This document shows, piece by piece, positions 8,743-17,646 of a stretch of DNA of 64,000 bases. The stretch comes from Sphingomonas panacisoli (lineage in GTDB: Bacteria > Pseudomonadota > Alphaproteobacteria > Sphingomonadales > Sphingomonadaceae), in NCBI RefSeq assembly GCF_007859635.1, contig NZ_CP042306.1, positions 2,356,001 through 2,420,000 of the forward strand, written 5' to 3'. Within the stretch, counting starts at the first letter, position 1. Every line of letters starts with the position of its first letter. The notes beneath the pieces were generated by a model. That model was given only the letters and a program-made list of their open reading frames with translations, searched no databases and was not told the DNA's origin. Position numbers and translations under genes: made by a program.

Positions 8743-9063
8743 TCAGCGCAAAGCGAGCGTGGTCGCCTGGCGTTCGCTCATCGCGAGGGTCAGAACATTG
8801 TTGCGCGCATTTACCGCGGCGTCGGCCACGACTGAACGGATGCATTCGCGTTGTTCAATGCGGACGGTCTTGAAGTCGCAGAGCTTGGCAGCTGAACTCT
8901 CGACGCGCGCTAGTAGCGCCGCGCGGCCAGCGACAGTGTTGGTGTCGATGCCGCTGTAAACGATGTGAATTTGATCGTTGCCAACCTGCCAGTTGCCATC
9001 CTTTGCAATGGCCGGAGCCGCAATAAAGGTCAACGAAACGGCGACGAGGGCGATCTTGATCAT
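8743..9063 (-). CDS. UrcA-family secreted protein
   Basis: 106 residues from the ATG at 9063, chosen because GGAGA lies six bases upstream; the ATG two codons earlier abuts that site. Signal peptide MIKIALVAVSLTFIAAPAIA. The body has the UrcA pattern: a beta-rich start, then SGIDTNTVAGRAALLARVES with a Cys in AAKLCDF and a second in QRECIRSVVADAAV, probably disulfide bonded. UrcA proteins are small periplasmic proteins of unknown function, widespread in sphingomonads and often multicopy. It stands alone, convergent with the CadC-like gene. Confidence 0.82.
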   Translation of the reverse strand: MIKIALVAVSLTFIAAPAIAKDGNWQVGNDQIHIVYSGIDTNTVAGRAALLARVESSAAKLCDFKTVRIEQRECIRSVVADAAVNARNNVLTLAMSERQATTLALR

Positions 9064-9490
9064 GTCCATTCTCCAATTGCGCGGTGTCGATCCGGGTGGG
9101 CGACGACGTGATTGGAATGGCACGACATAGGGGATCGCGAGAGGATGAGGAAACGATGAAGCGCCGATGATTGGCTGATGAAAAGCCGAGGGAGACGGAT
9201 TTCTTCAGAATAGGTTTAGTCTCCTGATCTCAGCTGAAATGTCGAGAACTAGGTTGTTCGCGCGTTATGGTATTACCGCCAGAAATAATCTTGGGCTCAA
9301 AGTGCGAGGACACGTTCCACCTGATCGGAGCCTTTTCCGGCGACGCTGAACGAATGACCGCTTTCGGGAAGGGTCGCGCCCGCCGCAAACGACCGACTTT
9401 GGGGCGTAAAGGCGCTGCTGCCAGAAGGGAAAACCTTCAAAGCGAACTTGAGTGCTGATCGTAGGATCAAACTATGCTTATCTTAGACGC
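9064..9490. other. 427-base gap with repeat copy E3
   Basis: It lies between the UrcA gene and a small plus-strand gene. Apart from the repeat at 9355-9422 I see no coding frame with codon bias and no hairpin terminator. Base composition is less GC-rich than neighbouring genes, as in other gaps of this region. Confidence 0.5.
9355..9422 (+). repeat. dispersed intergenic element, copy E3
   Basis: Begins TGACCGCTTTCGGGAAGGG and ends CGACCGACTTTGGGGCG then TAAAGGCGCTGCTGCC. Same orientation as the other copies. Confidence 0.7.
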
Positions 9491-9868
9491 ATGATCACGC
9501 GCGAAGTGGAAGAACGCGACAACATCATCTTCGTCAGGGGCTCGGGCGCGTGGACACGTGCCGAGGTGGACGAACATTTCCGCGAGTTGAGACGCGTGAT
9601 CCAAGACATGCGTAACGCTGCTCGACCGATCCGTATATTATCCGACGTAACATTAGCAGAGCGACAGTTGCCGGAGCTTGAGGCGCACATCAAGAGACAG
9701 CATAGCCAAACTTACAAGTCGGGTGACCGTGTCGCCCTGCTGGTAAGAGACCTTGACGATAAGCAGCATGCTCGTGCGGCTCTCGGTCTGGCAGATGTCG
9801 CCGCCTTTAATTCACAGCTGGCAGCGGAAATGTGGCTCGTCGAAGATTCGCTAAAACGGCCCGCCTAA
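9491..9868 (+). CDS. hypothetical protein, STAS/SpoIIAA-like
   Basis: 125 residues from ATG 9491 (MITREVEERDNIIFVRG); a GTG at 9452 in the same frame is an alternative, and neither has a strong ribosome-binding site. The pattern of a short beta strand (IIFVRGSGAWT), a helix (VDEHFRELRRVIQDM), a strand with a conserved Asp (PIRILSDVTLA), and a later strand (RVALLVRDL) resembles the SpoIIAA-like/STAS fold seen in many sphingomonad hypothetical proteins. A soluble cytoplasmic protein; function unknown. Flanked by two repeat copies. Confidence 0.6.
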   Translation: MITREVEERDNIIFVRGSGAWTRAEVDEHFRELRRVIQDMRNAARPIRILSDVTLAERQLPELEAHIKRQHSQTYKSGDRVALLVRDLDDKQHARAALGLADVAAFNSQLAAEMWLVEDSLKRPA

Positions 9869-9879
9869 GCCTGAACATG

Positions 9880-9936
9880 CGACCGCTTTCGGCGTGCGCA
9901 TGGCAAGCCATGAATGGCAAAAGTGGGGCGCATACC
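9880..9936 (+). repeat. dispersed intergenic element, copy E4 (diverged)
   Basis: Contains GCGACCGCTTTCGGCGTGCG and, after a short middle, AATGGCAAAAGTGGGGCGCA. It sits just after the stop of the STAS-like gene. Confidence 0.55.
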
Positions 9937-9968
9937 CCAGCAGAAATCTTCGCATTGCCGGCGTTCAT

Positions 9969-10115
9969 TTATTGGTCAGCAGCCGCAGTGACCTCCGGCG
10001 TGCCTTCTCCGGACGCACGCTTATCTGCCTTGGCTTGCGCCTTTTGAGCCGCGTCGGCTGCTTTGCTCCGTTCCCGCTCTCGGCGCTCCAGGCCATAATT
10101 GGGTTTGCGCGACAT
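9969..10115 (-). CDS. small basic protein, 48 aa
   Basis: The start MSRKPNYGLERRERERSKAA has GGAG eight bases ahead of the ATG. The protein is rich in Arg, Lys, Glu and Ala, probably one charged helix, with the acidic-neutral tail TPEVTAAADQ. Proteins of this kind (MSRKPNYGxERRER...) occur widely in sphingomonads without known role; that is recollection, not a search result. It follows another small basic gene by 37 bases on the same strand, so the two may be co-transcribed. Confidence 0.7.
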   Translation of the reverse strand: MSRKPNYGLERRERERSKAADAAQKAQAKADKRASGEGTPEVTAAADQ

Positions 10116-10152
10116 GTCGGTTGCTCCAATCGTGGTCGTGAATAATGCGAAC

Positions 10153-10275
10153 TTAAGCGGGCTTCTTCGGGGTCACCTTTTCGGACTTGGCAACAACCTT
10201 CGGCAATTCCTTGCGGGTCGTTGGTGCGCGCAGCGCGCGATTGCGCCGGTTATTTGCGGTGCGAAGTTGGCCCAT
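10153..10275 (-). CDS. small basic protein, 40 aa
   Basis: Forty residues, MGQLRTANNRRNRALRAP then a lysine-rich tail ending KVTPKKPA. AGGA lies seven bases before the ATG. Arg-rich at the front and Lys/Pro-rich at the end, suggesting nucleic-acid binding or a ribosome-associated role, which is only a composition-based guess. It lies 37 bases upstream of the 48-aa gene on the same strand. Confidence 0.6.
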   Translation of the reverse strand: MGQLRTANNRRNRALRAPTTRKELPKVVAKSEKVTPKKPA

Positions 10276-10465
10276 CGATATATCCTGTTGTGTCGGAGGA
10301 GTACGGTGGCAAGATCGACAACCGTCGCGCGACCTTAGTCAGACCTTGCCGCCGGAAACAAGGATTAAGCGAGCATTGATCTCGCCGTCCGTTTGTCCTG
10401 CGCAAGAGATCAACATGGAGCTTCAGGTCTCGGGCGCGTTGCCGACTGACAGGTCGCCCGCTGGT

Positions 10466-10705
10466 CTAGGGCAGAACTCGTATGCAGTCGCCGAATAGCA
10501 CGCGGTACCGCCAGTCGTCCGTGCCATGTCTTATCTCGATCCAATGTCGGCGATCCAGCTCGCCCAGACGAACGATGTCGTCAGCCATTATCCTCCGCGC
10601 GCTCAATGTTGCGTGCGCGATTGCGGCATTGTGGTCAGCATGATCCGCCCCTTCATTGTCGACCGCGCTAACGTGGTTGTGCAAGTCGAAGAAATAGTGG
10701 GGCAC
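10466..10705 (-). CDS. DUF6894-like small protein
   Basis: 79 residues opening MPHYFFDLHNHVSAVDNEGA, the typical start of DUF6894 proteins (PRYFFDxHDG...DxxG), followed by a helix (ATLSARRIMADDIVRL) and a C-terminal strand with WRYRVLFGD. Soluble, function unknown; these proteins are abundant and multicopy in rhizobia and sphingomonads and often lie near stress genes. Its neighbours here are a Crp/Fnr regulator and tiny basic proteins. No clear promoter seen. Confidence 0.75.
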   Translation of the reverse strand: MPHYFFDLHNHVSAVDNEGADHADHNAAIAHATLSARRIMADDIVRLGELDRRHWIEIRHGTDDWRYRVLFGDCIRVLP

Positions 10706-10800
10706 TGATATTCCTAGCCTGATGCGAGCGGTTCTGTTTTCAAATTGCGGATTCCCGATTGCTCCGCGATCAGAGCAAAACGATGATCACGGCAGTAAGT

Positions 10801-11526
10801 TCAGGCGGCGACCTTCTCCATTGGCTCGCAGGGCATCGAAGCCCTATATCCAACTTGCCCCGCCAGACGCTGTAAATCTGGAATACGCAATTCTCGGCCC
10901 TGCCATTCGAGCAAACCTTGCTCGCGCAAAACCCGAAGCGTTCTATTCACGTGGACCGCGGTGAGACCGACAATGTCTCCGACATCACTTTGCGTGAGAG
11001 GTAGAGGAAGACTGCCGGCCACAATCAGGTCGACATTGGCAGCGCGACACCAAGTCTCGCAAAAAAAGTGACCCACACGCTGAAAGGCGTCTTGTCTACC
11101 GAGACGAATGACCGCCGCGCGCATTAGACCTTCATCGGCAAGCGCGGAGCGCTGAACTGCATTCTCAATTTCAGGCCGGCCGTGCAGAAAAGCGCGATAA
11201 GCTTCGTACGGTACGAAAGCACATTTCATCTCTGACAAAGAGTAAATGCCGAAATCTAGAGGTGACTTCGTCCCCGCACTGAGAGTCAAGATGTCTCCAG
11301 GGAGTAAGATGTCTGTAATCTGACGACCGCCGTCGCGCATAAATTTGCAGCGCGCGGCCCAGCCTTCACCGATTGCGAGTACGAAGTCGGGTCGGTCGCC
11401 TTCACTAACGAGCCTACTGGCTGGTCGGAAGGAACGAAACTGATCGAACAACACTTCCAGGTCATCGACGTCCGAAGATGGCACCTGCCCAAACGCCCGC
11501 AGTTTAGTTCCTATTGGCGAGCTCAT
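10801..11526 (-). CDS. Crp/Fnr-family transcriptional regulator
   Basis: 241 residues. An N-terminal cyclic-nucleotide-binding-like beta barrel (residues about 25-130, with ILLPGDILTLSAG) lacks an obvious cAMP Arg-Ser pair and lacks the N-terminal cysteines of Fnr, so it is probably neither a true Crp nor an oxygen sensor. The C-terminal winged helix has the recognition region LPLTQSDVGDIVGLTAVHVN then RTLRVLREQGLLEW, as in the Crp/Fnr group common in alphaproteobacteria. It is divergent from a 71-aa gene, and the 106-base gap between them is the likely promoter region. Confidence 0.87.
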   Translation of the reverse strand: MSSPIGTKLRAFGQVPSSDVDDLEVLFDQFRSFRPASRLVSEGDRPDFVLAIGEGWAARCKFMRDGGRQITDILLPGDILTLSAGTKSPLDFGIYSLSEMKCAFVPYEAYRAFLHGRPEIENAVQRSALADEGLMRAAVIRLGRQDAFQRVGHFFCETWCRAANVDLIVAGSLPLPLTQSDVGDIVGLTAVHVNRTLRVLREQGLLEWQGRELRIPDLQRLAGQVGYRASMPCEPMEKVAA

Positions 11527-11632
11527 TTATCGAATTCTCCTCGGGCGACATAACATAGATCAGTAAGGTCGGTTCCGATTTGGACGGAAACTATCCGCTA
11601 GGAACCACGCCCGCGCCGAACCGAGAAGTGTA

Positions 11633-11848
11633 ATGACCGATGACTATCACCATGGACGTCGCGACGGTTTGCGGCTGGCGCTAGCAATTTTCGCGTCGGA
11701 AGAGGCCAAATGGTCGGCCTTGCTTGGCGAGAGTCGCTCGTCTCGCACGAACGCCATCAGAAAGGTGAGGCACAAGGCGTTGCAGGTGGCGCAGAGCCGG
11801 ATCCAGACCGTATTGAACCGTCTAACCCTAGAGCGCCTGCGGAGATAA
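11633..11848 (+). CDS. hypothetical protein, 71 aa
   Basis: Starts MTDDYHHGRRDGLRLALAIF, with a helix-rich Arg-laden body (RKVRHKALQVAQSRIQTVLN). No domain recognised. The pattern, an N-terminal YHxGRRDGLRxAL motif then helices, looks conserved-protein-like rather than random. It is divergent from the Crp/Fnr gene and upstream of the katE promoter region. Confidence 0.5.
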   Translation: MTDDYHHGRRDGLRLALAIFASEEAKWSALLGESRSSRTNAIRKVRHKALQVAQSRIQTVLNRLTLERLRR

Positions 11849-11919
11849 GCGCAGACCTTGTTTCAGCGATCGGCCGGATCGGGCTGTAGCATCCAACCCG
11901 AAACGATCGGGACCTAAAA

Positions 11920-11982
11920 TCACTGATCAGCATCAAGACGATTTTCGCTCGGAAGGGCCGGATTGTCGGAAACTGTGGGCAT
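11920..11982 (-). repeat. duplicated segment, copy B (short MPTVSD frame, stops after 20 codons)
   Basis: On the minus strand the frame reads MPTVSDNPALPSENRLDADQ and then TGA. It matches copy A at 6262-6323 in both DNA and peptide. It overlaps the proposed katE promoter. It could be a relic of a small gene cut by the stop codon, or a non-coding repeat. Confidence 0.45.
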
Positions 11983-11992
11983 CGGCGGCGTT
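11968..11992 (+). promoter_or_regulatory. putative EcfG-type promoter of katE operon
   Basis: GGAAA, sixteen bases, then CGTT, close to the general-stress sigma EcfG consensus GGAAC-N16/17-CGTT. It ends 38 bases before the katE start. Catalases of this class are typical members of that regulon; the assignment is by pattern only. Confidence 0.5.
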
Positions 11993-12030
11993 GAGCGGGA
12001 GAGCCGAACTCTCGGCAGCGAAGGAACTCC

Positions 12031-14103
12031 ATGTCCAATACCGTGAAGAGCACCGGCGACGGTGGTGAAACGCACCAGCAGGCCGCTGGCGAAACGCCCG
12101 TACTAACGACCAATCATGGCGTCGCAATTTCCGACAACCAGAACAGTCTGAAGAGCGGCGCGCGCGGACCGACGCTGCTCGAGGATTTCGTTCTTCGCGA
12201 GAAGATCTTCCATTTCGATCACGAGCGTATTCCCGAGCGGATCGTGCATGCCCGTGGATCGGGCGCGCACGGCGTATTCGAGGCTACCGACGACATATCC
12301 GACCTGTCGAAGGCGGCCCTGTTCACCAAGGGTGAAAAGACCGAGGTCTTCGTCCGCTTCTCGACCGTCGCGGGCGGTGCAGGATCGGTCGATACCCCGC
12401 GGGACGTGCGCGGGTTCGCGGTCAAATTTTACACGCGCGAAGGCAATTGGGATCTGGTCGGCAACAACATCCCAGTGTTCTTCATTCAGGACGCGATCAA
12501 GTTTCCGGATCTAGTCCATTCGGTGAAGATGGAGGCGAACAGCGGCTATCCGCAGGCAGGATCGGCACACGACACGTTCTGGGATTTCGCCTCCCTGACG
12601 CCCGAGACGACCCACATGCTGTTCTGGGCGATGTCCGATCGCACGCTGCCGCGGTCGCTGCGCATGATGGAAGGGTTCGGAGTCCACACCTTCAAGCTGG
12701 TCAACGACGGCGGCAAGGCAAGTTTCGTCAAGTTCCACTGGCGGCCCAAGCTCGGCATCCAGTCGACGATCTGGGACGAGGCGCTGAAGCTCCAGGCTGC
12801 CGACAACGACTATCACCGCCGCGATCTGTTCGAGGCGATCGACACCGGCGCGTTTCCGGAATGGGAACTGGCGATTCAGGTGTTCGACCAGGAGTTCGCC
12901 GACGCGCAGCCCTATGACGTGCTCGATGCGACCAAACTGATCCCCGAGGAAGACGTGCCGCTGCGCGTGATCGGCAATCTGACGCTCAACCGCAACGTCG
13001 ACAATTTCTTTGCCGAGACCGAGCAGGTAGCGTTCCTGCCGACCAACATTGTGCCCGGCATCGACTTCTCGAACGACCCGCTGCTCCAGGGTCGCCTGTT
13101 CAGCTACCTGGACACGCAGAAGTCGCGGCTCGGCACGACCAATTTTCACCAGATCCCGGTCAACGCACCGCGCTGCCCGTTCGGCAATTTCCAGCGCGAC
13201 GGGATGATGCAGACGTTGGTTCCGAAAGGCCGCGCCAATTACGAACCCAACAGCCTCGCCGATCATGGCGAGGATGGCGGACCGCGTGAGAGCGCCGAGA
13301 AAGGCTTCGCGACGACCAACGCGACCACTGAGCCTGAGGAAACCGGCGAAAAGCTGCGCGTCCGCGCCGAATTGTTCGCCGACCATTACAGCCAGGCGCG
13401 GCTGTTCCTCAAATCGCAGACCGAAAGCGAACAGGCGCACATCGCGTCGTCGTTCGTGTTCGAATTGTCGAAGGTCGGCCAGCTCGATCAGGTGCCGCCG
13501 CGGATGGTCGCGAACCTGCGCAACGTCGACGAGGATTTCGCCAAGCGCGTCGCCGATGGCCTCGGCATTGCCTTGCCCAAAAAAACGACGGCCGCACGCG
13601 AGCCGGTTGATATGGCGCCATCCGACGCGCTGTCGATCCACAAGAAGATGAAGGAGACGCTGGAAGGTCGCGCCGTTGGCATTTTGATCGCTGACGGCAC
13701 TGACGCGGGCGCGCTGAAGTCGCTTGTCGCGGCGGTGACCAAAGCGAAGGGCAAGGCGGTGATCGTCGCGCCCAAGGTCGGCGGTGCGAAGCTCTCCGAC
13801 GGAACGACGCAGAAGGCGGACGCTCAGCTTGCAGGGGCACCATCGCAGATTTTCGATGCGGTAGCGGTAGTGCTGTCGGAAGACGGCTGCACAGCGCTGC
13901 TCAAGGAAGGAGCCGCGGTGCAATGGGCGATGGACGCGTTCGGTCACCTGAAGGCGATCGGCGCGACTGAGGAAGCTGGGCCGTTGCTCGACAAGGCCGG
14001 GATCGAACCCGACGCCGGCGTGACGGGGCTCGATGGCGCGTTCGTCACAGCTGCCGCGAAGCGGTACTACGATCGCGAACCCAAGCTGCGGACGCTGGCT
14101 TGA
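12031..14103 (+). CDS. katE: large-subunit (HPII-type) catalase
   Basis: 690 residues, the long clade-2 form. The catalytic His lies in [13 protein letters not shown] and the Asn in [17 protein letters not shown]; the haem-ligand Tyr is in [14 protein letters not shown]. After about residue 520 comes the flavodoxin/DJ-1-like C-terminal domain ([18 protein letters not shown] ... VAVVLSEDG) found only in large catalases. It decomposes hydrogen peroxide in the cytoplasm. It heads an operon: the next gene starts at a TTG overlapping the katE stop. An EcfG-like promoter precedes it, consistent with general-stress control. GGAACTCC just ahead of the ATG acts as ribosome-binding site. Confidence 0.96.
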   Translation: MSNTVKSTGDGGETHQQAAGETPVLTTNHGVAISDNQNSLKSGARGPTLLEDFVLREKIFHFDHERIPERIVHARGSGAHGVFEATDDISDLSKAALFTKGEKTEVFVRFSTVAGGAGSVDTPRDVRGFAVKFYTREGNWDLVGNNIPVFFIQDAIKFPDLVHSVKMEANSGYPQAGSAHDTFWDFASLTPETTHMLFWAMSDRTLPRSLRMMEGFGVHTFKLVNDGGKASFVKFHWRPKLGIQSTIWDEALKLQAADNDYHRRDLFEAIDTGAFPEWELAIQVFDQEFADAQPYDVLDATKLIPEEDVPLRVIGNLTLNRNVDNFFAETEQVAFLPTNIVPGIDFSNDPLLQGRLFSYLDTQKSRLGTTNFHQIPVNAPRCPFGNFQRDGMMQTLVPKGRANYEPNSLADHGEDGGPRESAEKGFATTNATTEPEETGEKLRVRAELFADHYSQARLFLKSQTESEQAHIASSFVFELSKVGQLDQVPPRMVANLRNVDEDFAKRVADGLGIALPKKTTAAREPVDMAPSDALSIHKKMKETLEGRAVGILIADGTDAGALKSLVAAVTKAKGKAVIVAPKVGGAKLSDGTTQKADAQLAGAPSQIFDAVAVVLSEDGCTALLKEGAAVQWAMDAFGHLKAIGATEEAGPLLDKAGIEPDAGVTGLDGAFVTAAAKRYYDREPKLRTLA

Positions 14104-15776
14104 GTCGGCAAGACATACCATCGGTCGCCTTCGTCGGCGCCGGGCCCACCACGATCTACACCTTGCACGCGCTGCTGAACGAGGCATCGGGGGCGTTTGC
14201 TGTGACGATCTTCGAAGAGCAGTCAAAGGCGGGGCTCGGCACTCCTTACCGGCCGGGGTGGAACGACCCCGCGATGTTGTCCAACATCGCCAGTCTGGAA
14301 ATCCCGCCGCTTGGTGAGACGCTGGTCGACTGGCTTCGTCGCCAGCCGCACGATCGGTTGGTGGCGCGCGGGGTCGATCCCGATGCGATCGACGAGCGCG
14401 CCTTTTATCCACGGCTGATGCTGGGCGACTATTTCTATGATCGGTTCAACGCGATGGTCGCTGCGGCGAGGCAGCGCGGCGCGTGTGTTGATGTGCGGAC
14501 ACGATGTCGCGTCACGGATATCGCCAGCGAAACCGACGGCATGCTGCTGACGATCCGTCCCCGTCACGGTGCCGTCAGCGAAGAGCGGTTCGATTATGCC
14601 GTTCTGGCAACCGGCCATCAATGGCCCGATGATCCCGAAGTTCGCCCCGGCTATTTTCTCAGTCCCTGGCCCGCCTCCGCACTCGCCCGCATCCCGCCGA
14701 GCTCGGTCGGTATTCGCGGCTCATCGCTCACCGCGATCGATGCCGTGGTCGCCCTCGCTGTTGCGCACGGTGAGTTCATTGAGGATGGCGAGGACGGGCT
14801 GCGCTATGCGCCGGCGGCCGATACCGACGCGCTCGACATCACGATGATGTCGCGCAAGGGCCTTCTGCCCGAGGCCGACTTTTTCCACCCCCTCCCTTAT
14901 GAACCGCTGTCCGCCTGCACGCCGGAAGCCGTCGAGCGATTGATCGCCAGCGGTGAAGACGATCTGCTCGATCCTTCATTTGCTTTATTCAAAGAGGAAC
15001 TCGCCAACGCTGATCCGGCCTATGCGCGTAAGACCGGCTTGCCCGATCTCGCGCTCGAGGACTTTTGCGAACGGTATTTTGCCGATCGGACGGAAACCGA
15101 CCCGTTCGAATGGGCCCGCACCAATCTGAAGGAAGCGCAGGCCAACCAGGCGAAGCGCTTCACGGTGCCGTGGCGCTACGCGATCCTGCGCATGCACGAG
15201 GTCATGGCGCTACTCGTCCCGCACCTGAACGAAGTCGATTTCCAGCGCTTCACGCGACAGTTCAAACCGATCTTCGTCGACGACTATGCAACCGTTCCGC
15301 ATGAATCGATCAAACGTCTGCTCGCCCTCCATGGGGCCGGCAAACTCGCCATCGCGGCAATCGGTGACGGCTATCGCATCGACAGTCGCGGCGATGAGAG
15401 CGGCGCCGTGCTGATGCTCGACGGCGAGCGCCGGCACTTTCCGGTGTTTATCGAGGCCACGGGCGAACGGCCGCTGGCGGCAAAGGACTTTCCCTTTCCA
15501 TCACTACGCCGGCAGGGGATCGTGCGCGACGCCGAACCGGCATCGTCGGGCAAGGCGGTGCGTGGGATCGTGATCGATGACGAATTCCACCCACTGGCCG
15601 ACGATGGCCCCGCCGATCGGCTGTTCTGCCTCAGCCTGCCTTTCCTGCTCGGCCGACACCCCTTCATCCAAGGAATCACCAGCTCGCACGAAATGGGCGA
15701 GATTGTCGGAAAGGAGCTTGCGGCCGCCCTCTTTCGTTCGGGGACAGCACAGCAGGCAGATGAGGAACCCGTATGA
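14100..15776 (+). CDS. FAD/NAD(P)-binding oxidoreductase (HpaM/lysine-N-oxygenase-like fold)
   Basis: 558 residues from a TTG that overlaps the katE stop. The N-terminal dinucleotide-binding motif is VAFVGAGPTTIYTLHALL, followed by FEEQSKAGLGTPYRPGWN; a second motif lies around YAVLATGHQWPDDPE and IRGSSLTAIDAVVALA. It fits the FAD-NAD(P)-binding family (PF13454 type) whose members are long and of unknown substrate. The C-terminus ends near PFIQGITSSHEMGEIVGKEL. Strictly coupled to katE upstream and to the DUF1543 gene downstream (ATGA overlap), so it probably serves in the same stress response. Substrate not predictable. Confidence 0.8.
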   Translation: MSRQDIPSVAFVGAGPTTIYTLHALLNEASGAFAVTIFEEQSKAGLGTPYRPGWNDPAMLSNIASLEIPPLGETLVDWLRRQPHDRLVARGVDPDAIDERAFYPRLMLGDYFYDRFNAMVAAARQRGACVDVRTRCRVTDIASETDGMLLTIRPRHGAVSEERFDYAVLATGHQWPDDPEVRPGYFLSPWPASALARIPPSSVGIRGSSLTAIDAVVALAVAHGEFIEDGEDGLRYAPAADTDALDITMMSRKGLLPEADFFHPLPYEPLSACTPEAVERLIASGEDDLLDPSFALFKEELANADPAYARKTGLPDLALEDFCERYFADRTETDPFEWARTNLKEAQANQAKRFTVPWRYAILRMHEVMALLVPHLNEVDFQRFTRQFKPIFVDDYATVPHESIKRLLALHGAGKLAIAAIGDGYRIDSRGDESGAVLMLDGERRHFPVFIEATGERPLAAKDFPFPSLRRQGIVRDAEPASSGKAVRGIVIDDEFHPLADDGPADRLFCLSLPFLLGRHPFIQGITSSHEMGEIVGKELAAALFRSGTAQQADEEPV

Positions 15777-16291
15777 AGCTGTTTGCGATCTATGTCGGAG
15801 GCGAGCTGCCGGGCGCCAATATCGAGCTGCACGACATGCGCTTCGTAGCGGCTCCATCCATGACCAAGACGCATGACACCCTGCGTCGGCAATGGTGGGG
15901 CGCACCAGCAAGCCTGCATATCGACTGCTGGGCGCAGATCGATCATGCCGATGGCTACGATGTCGCACTCCGGCCGCAGCCCTACGGTGGCCCGGAGCGG
16001 CTCTATTACGTCAATCTCGGGGGTTATGATCGTTCCCACTTCACCGAACAGCACAAGAATATGTTCGTCGTCGCGCGCTCAATAGGGGAAGCCAAGCAGC
16101 GGGCGTTGGCAGCGGCGAGCGGCTGGGACATGCCGCACCGCGACGACATGTACGAGGCTGAGCAGGCCTTCGCGCTCGACGAGCATATCGGCGAACAGCG
16201 GCTCTATATTCATTTGGCGCGAAGGGACGAGCAACGGCCTCTTCGCTTTACGTGCGAATACAAGCCGATCGGCACGAAGGCGAAAGCATGA
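15773..16291 (+). CDS. DUF1543 protein
   Basis: 172 residues. Two repeats of the DUF1543 type are visible: MKLFAIYVGGELPGANIELH near the start with DMRFVAAPSM, and RLYYVNLGGYDRSHFTEQH further on. Soluble, role unknown. The start overlaps the stop of the flavoprotein gene (ATGA), and the next gene begins four bases after its stop, so it is embedded in the katE operon. DUF1543 members occur in many bacteria without characterised function, and the constant coupling here would be worth comparing in relatives. Confidence 0.82.
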   Translation: MKLFAIYVGGELPGANIELHDMRFVAAPSMTKTHDTLRRQWWGAPASLHIDCWAQIDHADGYDVALRPQPYGGPERLYYVNLGGYDRSHFTEQHKNMFVVARSIGEAKQRALAAASGWDMPHRDDMYEAEQAFALDEHIGEQRLYIHLARRDEQRPLRFTCEYKPIGTKAKA

Positions 16292-16295
16292 GCCA

Positions 16296-17519
16296 GTGAC
16301 GTCGGATCGCGCGGTCAGGATGAGCGACCGCGAAAAGGTGCTGTCGCAATCGCGCGAGTTGAAGATGGCGCGGTCGGTCCACGCCTACGTGCGCGGCAAC
16401 ACCGCACAATTCTACCGATGGTTGGAGGACAGCCCGGTCGCTGCGTCCATCCCCAAAGGTCCGCCGGTCTGGATTTGTGGCGATTGCCATCTCGGCAACC
16501 TTGGGCCGCTTGCGGATGCCGACCATCGTGTCGAAATTCAGATTCGCGATCTCGACCAGACGGTCATCGGCAACCCGGCGCTCGATCTCATTCGTCTCGG
16601 CCTGTCGCTGGAATCGGCTGCGCGCAGTTCGGACTTGCCTGGGGTTACGACGGCAAGAATGGTCGAGGCGCTGATCGACGGTTACGTCCGAGCCCTGACG
16701 CCGGAAGTCGATGACGATCCGATCGAGCCCGACGTCGTGCGCACCGTCAGGCGCAAAGCCAAAGGCCGGCGTTGGCGCCATCTGGCCGAGGACCGAATCG
16801 GTGACGTCGAGCCGGAAATCCCGCTGACCAAGCGGTTCTGGAAGCCGACCAAGGACGAGCGCCGCGCGATCGATACTCTGTTTGCTGAAAAGGAGGTGCG
16901 AGATCGTTGCCTATCGCTTGCCAGCCTGAAACCGACAGATGCCGTACGCGTCGTTGATGCCGCCTTCTGGCGCAAGGGATGCAGCTCGCTCGGCCGGTTG
17001 CGGTACGCCGTCCTGCTCGGCTTCTCGCAAGCCAACGGCAAACGCGAACGCCATGCTCTGGTCGACATCAAGGAAGCGGTGCGATCCGTGGCGCCGAGTG
17101 CTTCGACGGCGTCGATGCCGCGCGACTTTGCAGCGCGCGTGGTCGCCGGCGCGCGGGCACTCTCCCCTAACCTGGGAGATCGCATGATCGCGGCGCGCCT
17201 GCTCGACAAACCGGTGGTGCTTCGCGAACTCGCGCCCCAGGACTTGAAGATCGAAATCGAGCAGTTTTCCAGACAGGAGGCCGTCGCAGCAGCGGCGTAT
17301 CTGGCATTCGTCGTCGGCGTTGCTCATGCTCGCCAGCTTACCGACGCAGCACGGAGAAGCTGGGCGGCGAAAGTCGCCGCGCGACCCGCCGCTAACCTCG
17401 ACGCACCCAATTGGCTTTGGCAAAGCATTGTCGAGTTGGCTGGCGCCCATGAGATTGGCTATCTCGAACACTGTAGGAAATTTGCGCTCAATAGCGGCCC
17501 ACAGTCTGCCAAAAGCTAG
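16296..17519 (+). CDS. DUF2252 family protein (kinase-fold-like)
   Basis: 407 residues from a GTG four bases after the DUF1543 stop. The family motif is WICGDCHLGNLGPLADADH with a following DLDQTVIGNPALDLIRL, reminiscent of the GDxHxxN and D motifs of aminoglycoside-phosphotransferase-like folds. Full-length for the family. Last gene of the katE operon. Substrate unknown. No terminator hairpin was seen before the following repeat copy E5. Confidence 0.85.
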   Translation: MTSDRAVRMSDREKVLSQSRELKMARSVHAYVRGNTAQFYRWLEDSPVAASIPKGPPVWICGDCHLGNLGPLADADHRVEIQIRDLDQTVIGNPALDLIRLGLSLESAARSSDLPGVTTARMVEALIDGYVRALTPEVDDDPIEPDVVRTVRRKAKGRRWRHLAEDRIGDVEPEIPLTKRFWKPTKDERRAIDTLFAEKEVRDRCLSLASLKPTDAVRVVDAAFWRKGCSSLGRLRYAVLLGFSQANGKRERHALVDIKEAVRSVAPSASTASMPRDFAARVVAGARALSPNLGDRMIAARLLDKPVVLRELAPQDLKIEIEQFSRQEAVAAAAYLAFVVGVAHARQLTDAARRSWAAKVAARPAANLDAPNWLWQSIVELAGAHEIGYLEHCRKFALNSGPQSAKS

Positions 17520-17544
17520 AAGCGTCAACGCCGCAGGCTGGTGA

Positions 17545-17609
17545 ACGGCGGCTGCTGTTCGGGTTGCGAGCCCACAGACCGAATGACCGATATTGGGGCG
17601 CACAGCCGT
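17545..17609 (+). repeat. dispersed intergenic element, copy E5
   Basis: Ends with GAATGACCGATATTGGGGCG followed by CACAGCCGT; the front half is ACGGCGGCTGCTGTTCGGG. The outer bases ACGGC/GCCGT pair. It closes the katE operon region. Confidence 0.7.
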
Positions 17610-17646
17610 CGCAGCAGCTCTCTCGATAAAGCGATTTGGGCTAGTT

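Noticed and set aside
12511..14412. Long minus-strand open frame (633 codons) across katE
   Set aside because: It is an antisense shadow of katE and the next gene in GC-rich DNA; composition (Arg/Ala/Asp) has no domain, and the plus-strand genes are certain.
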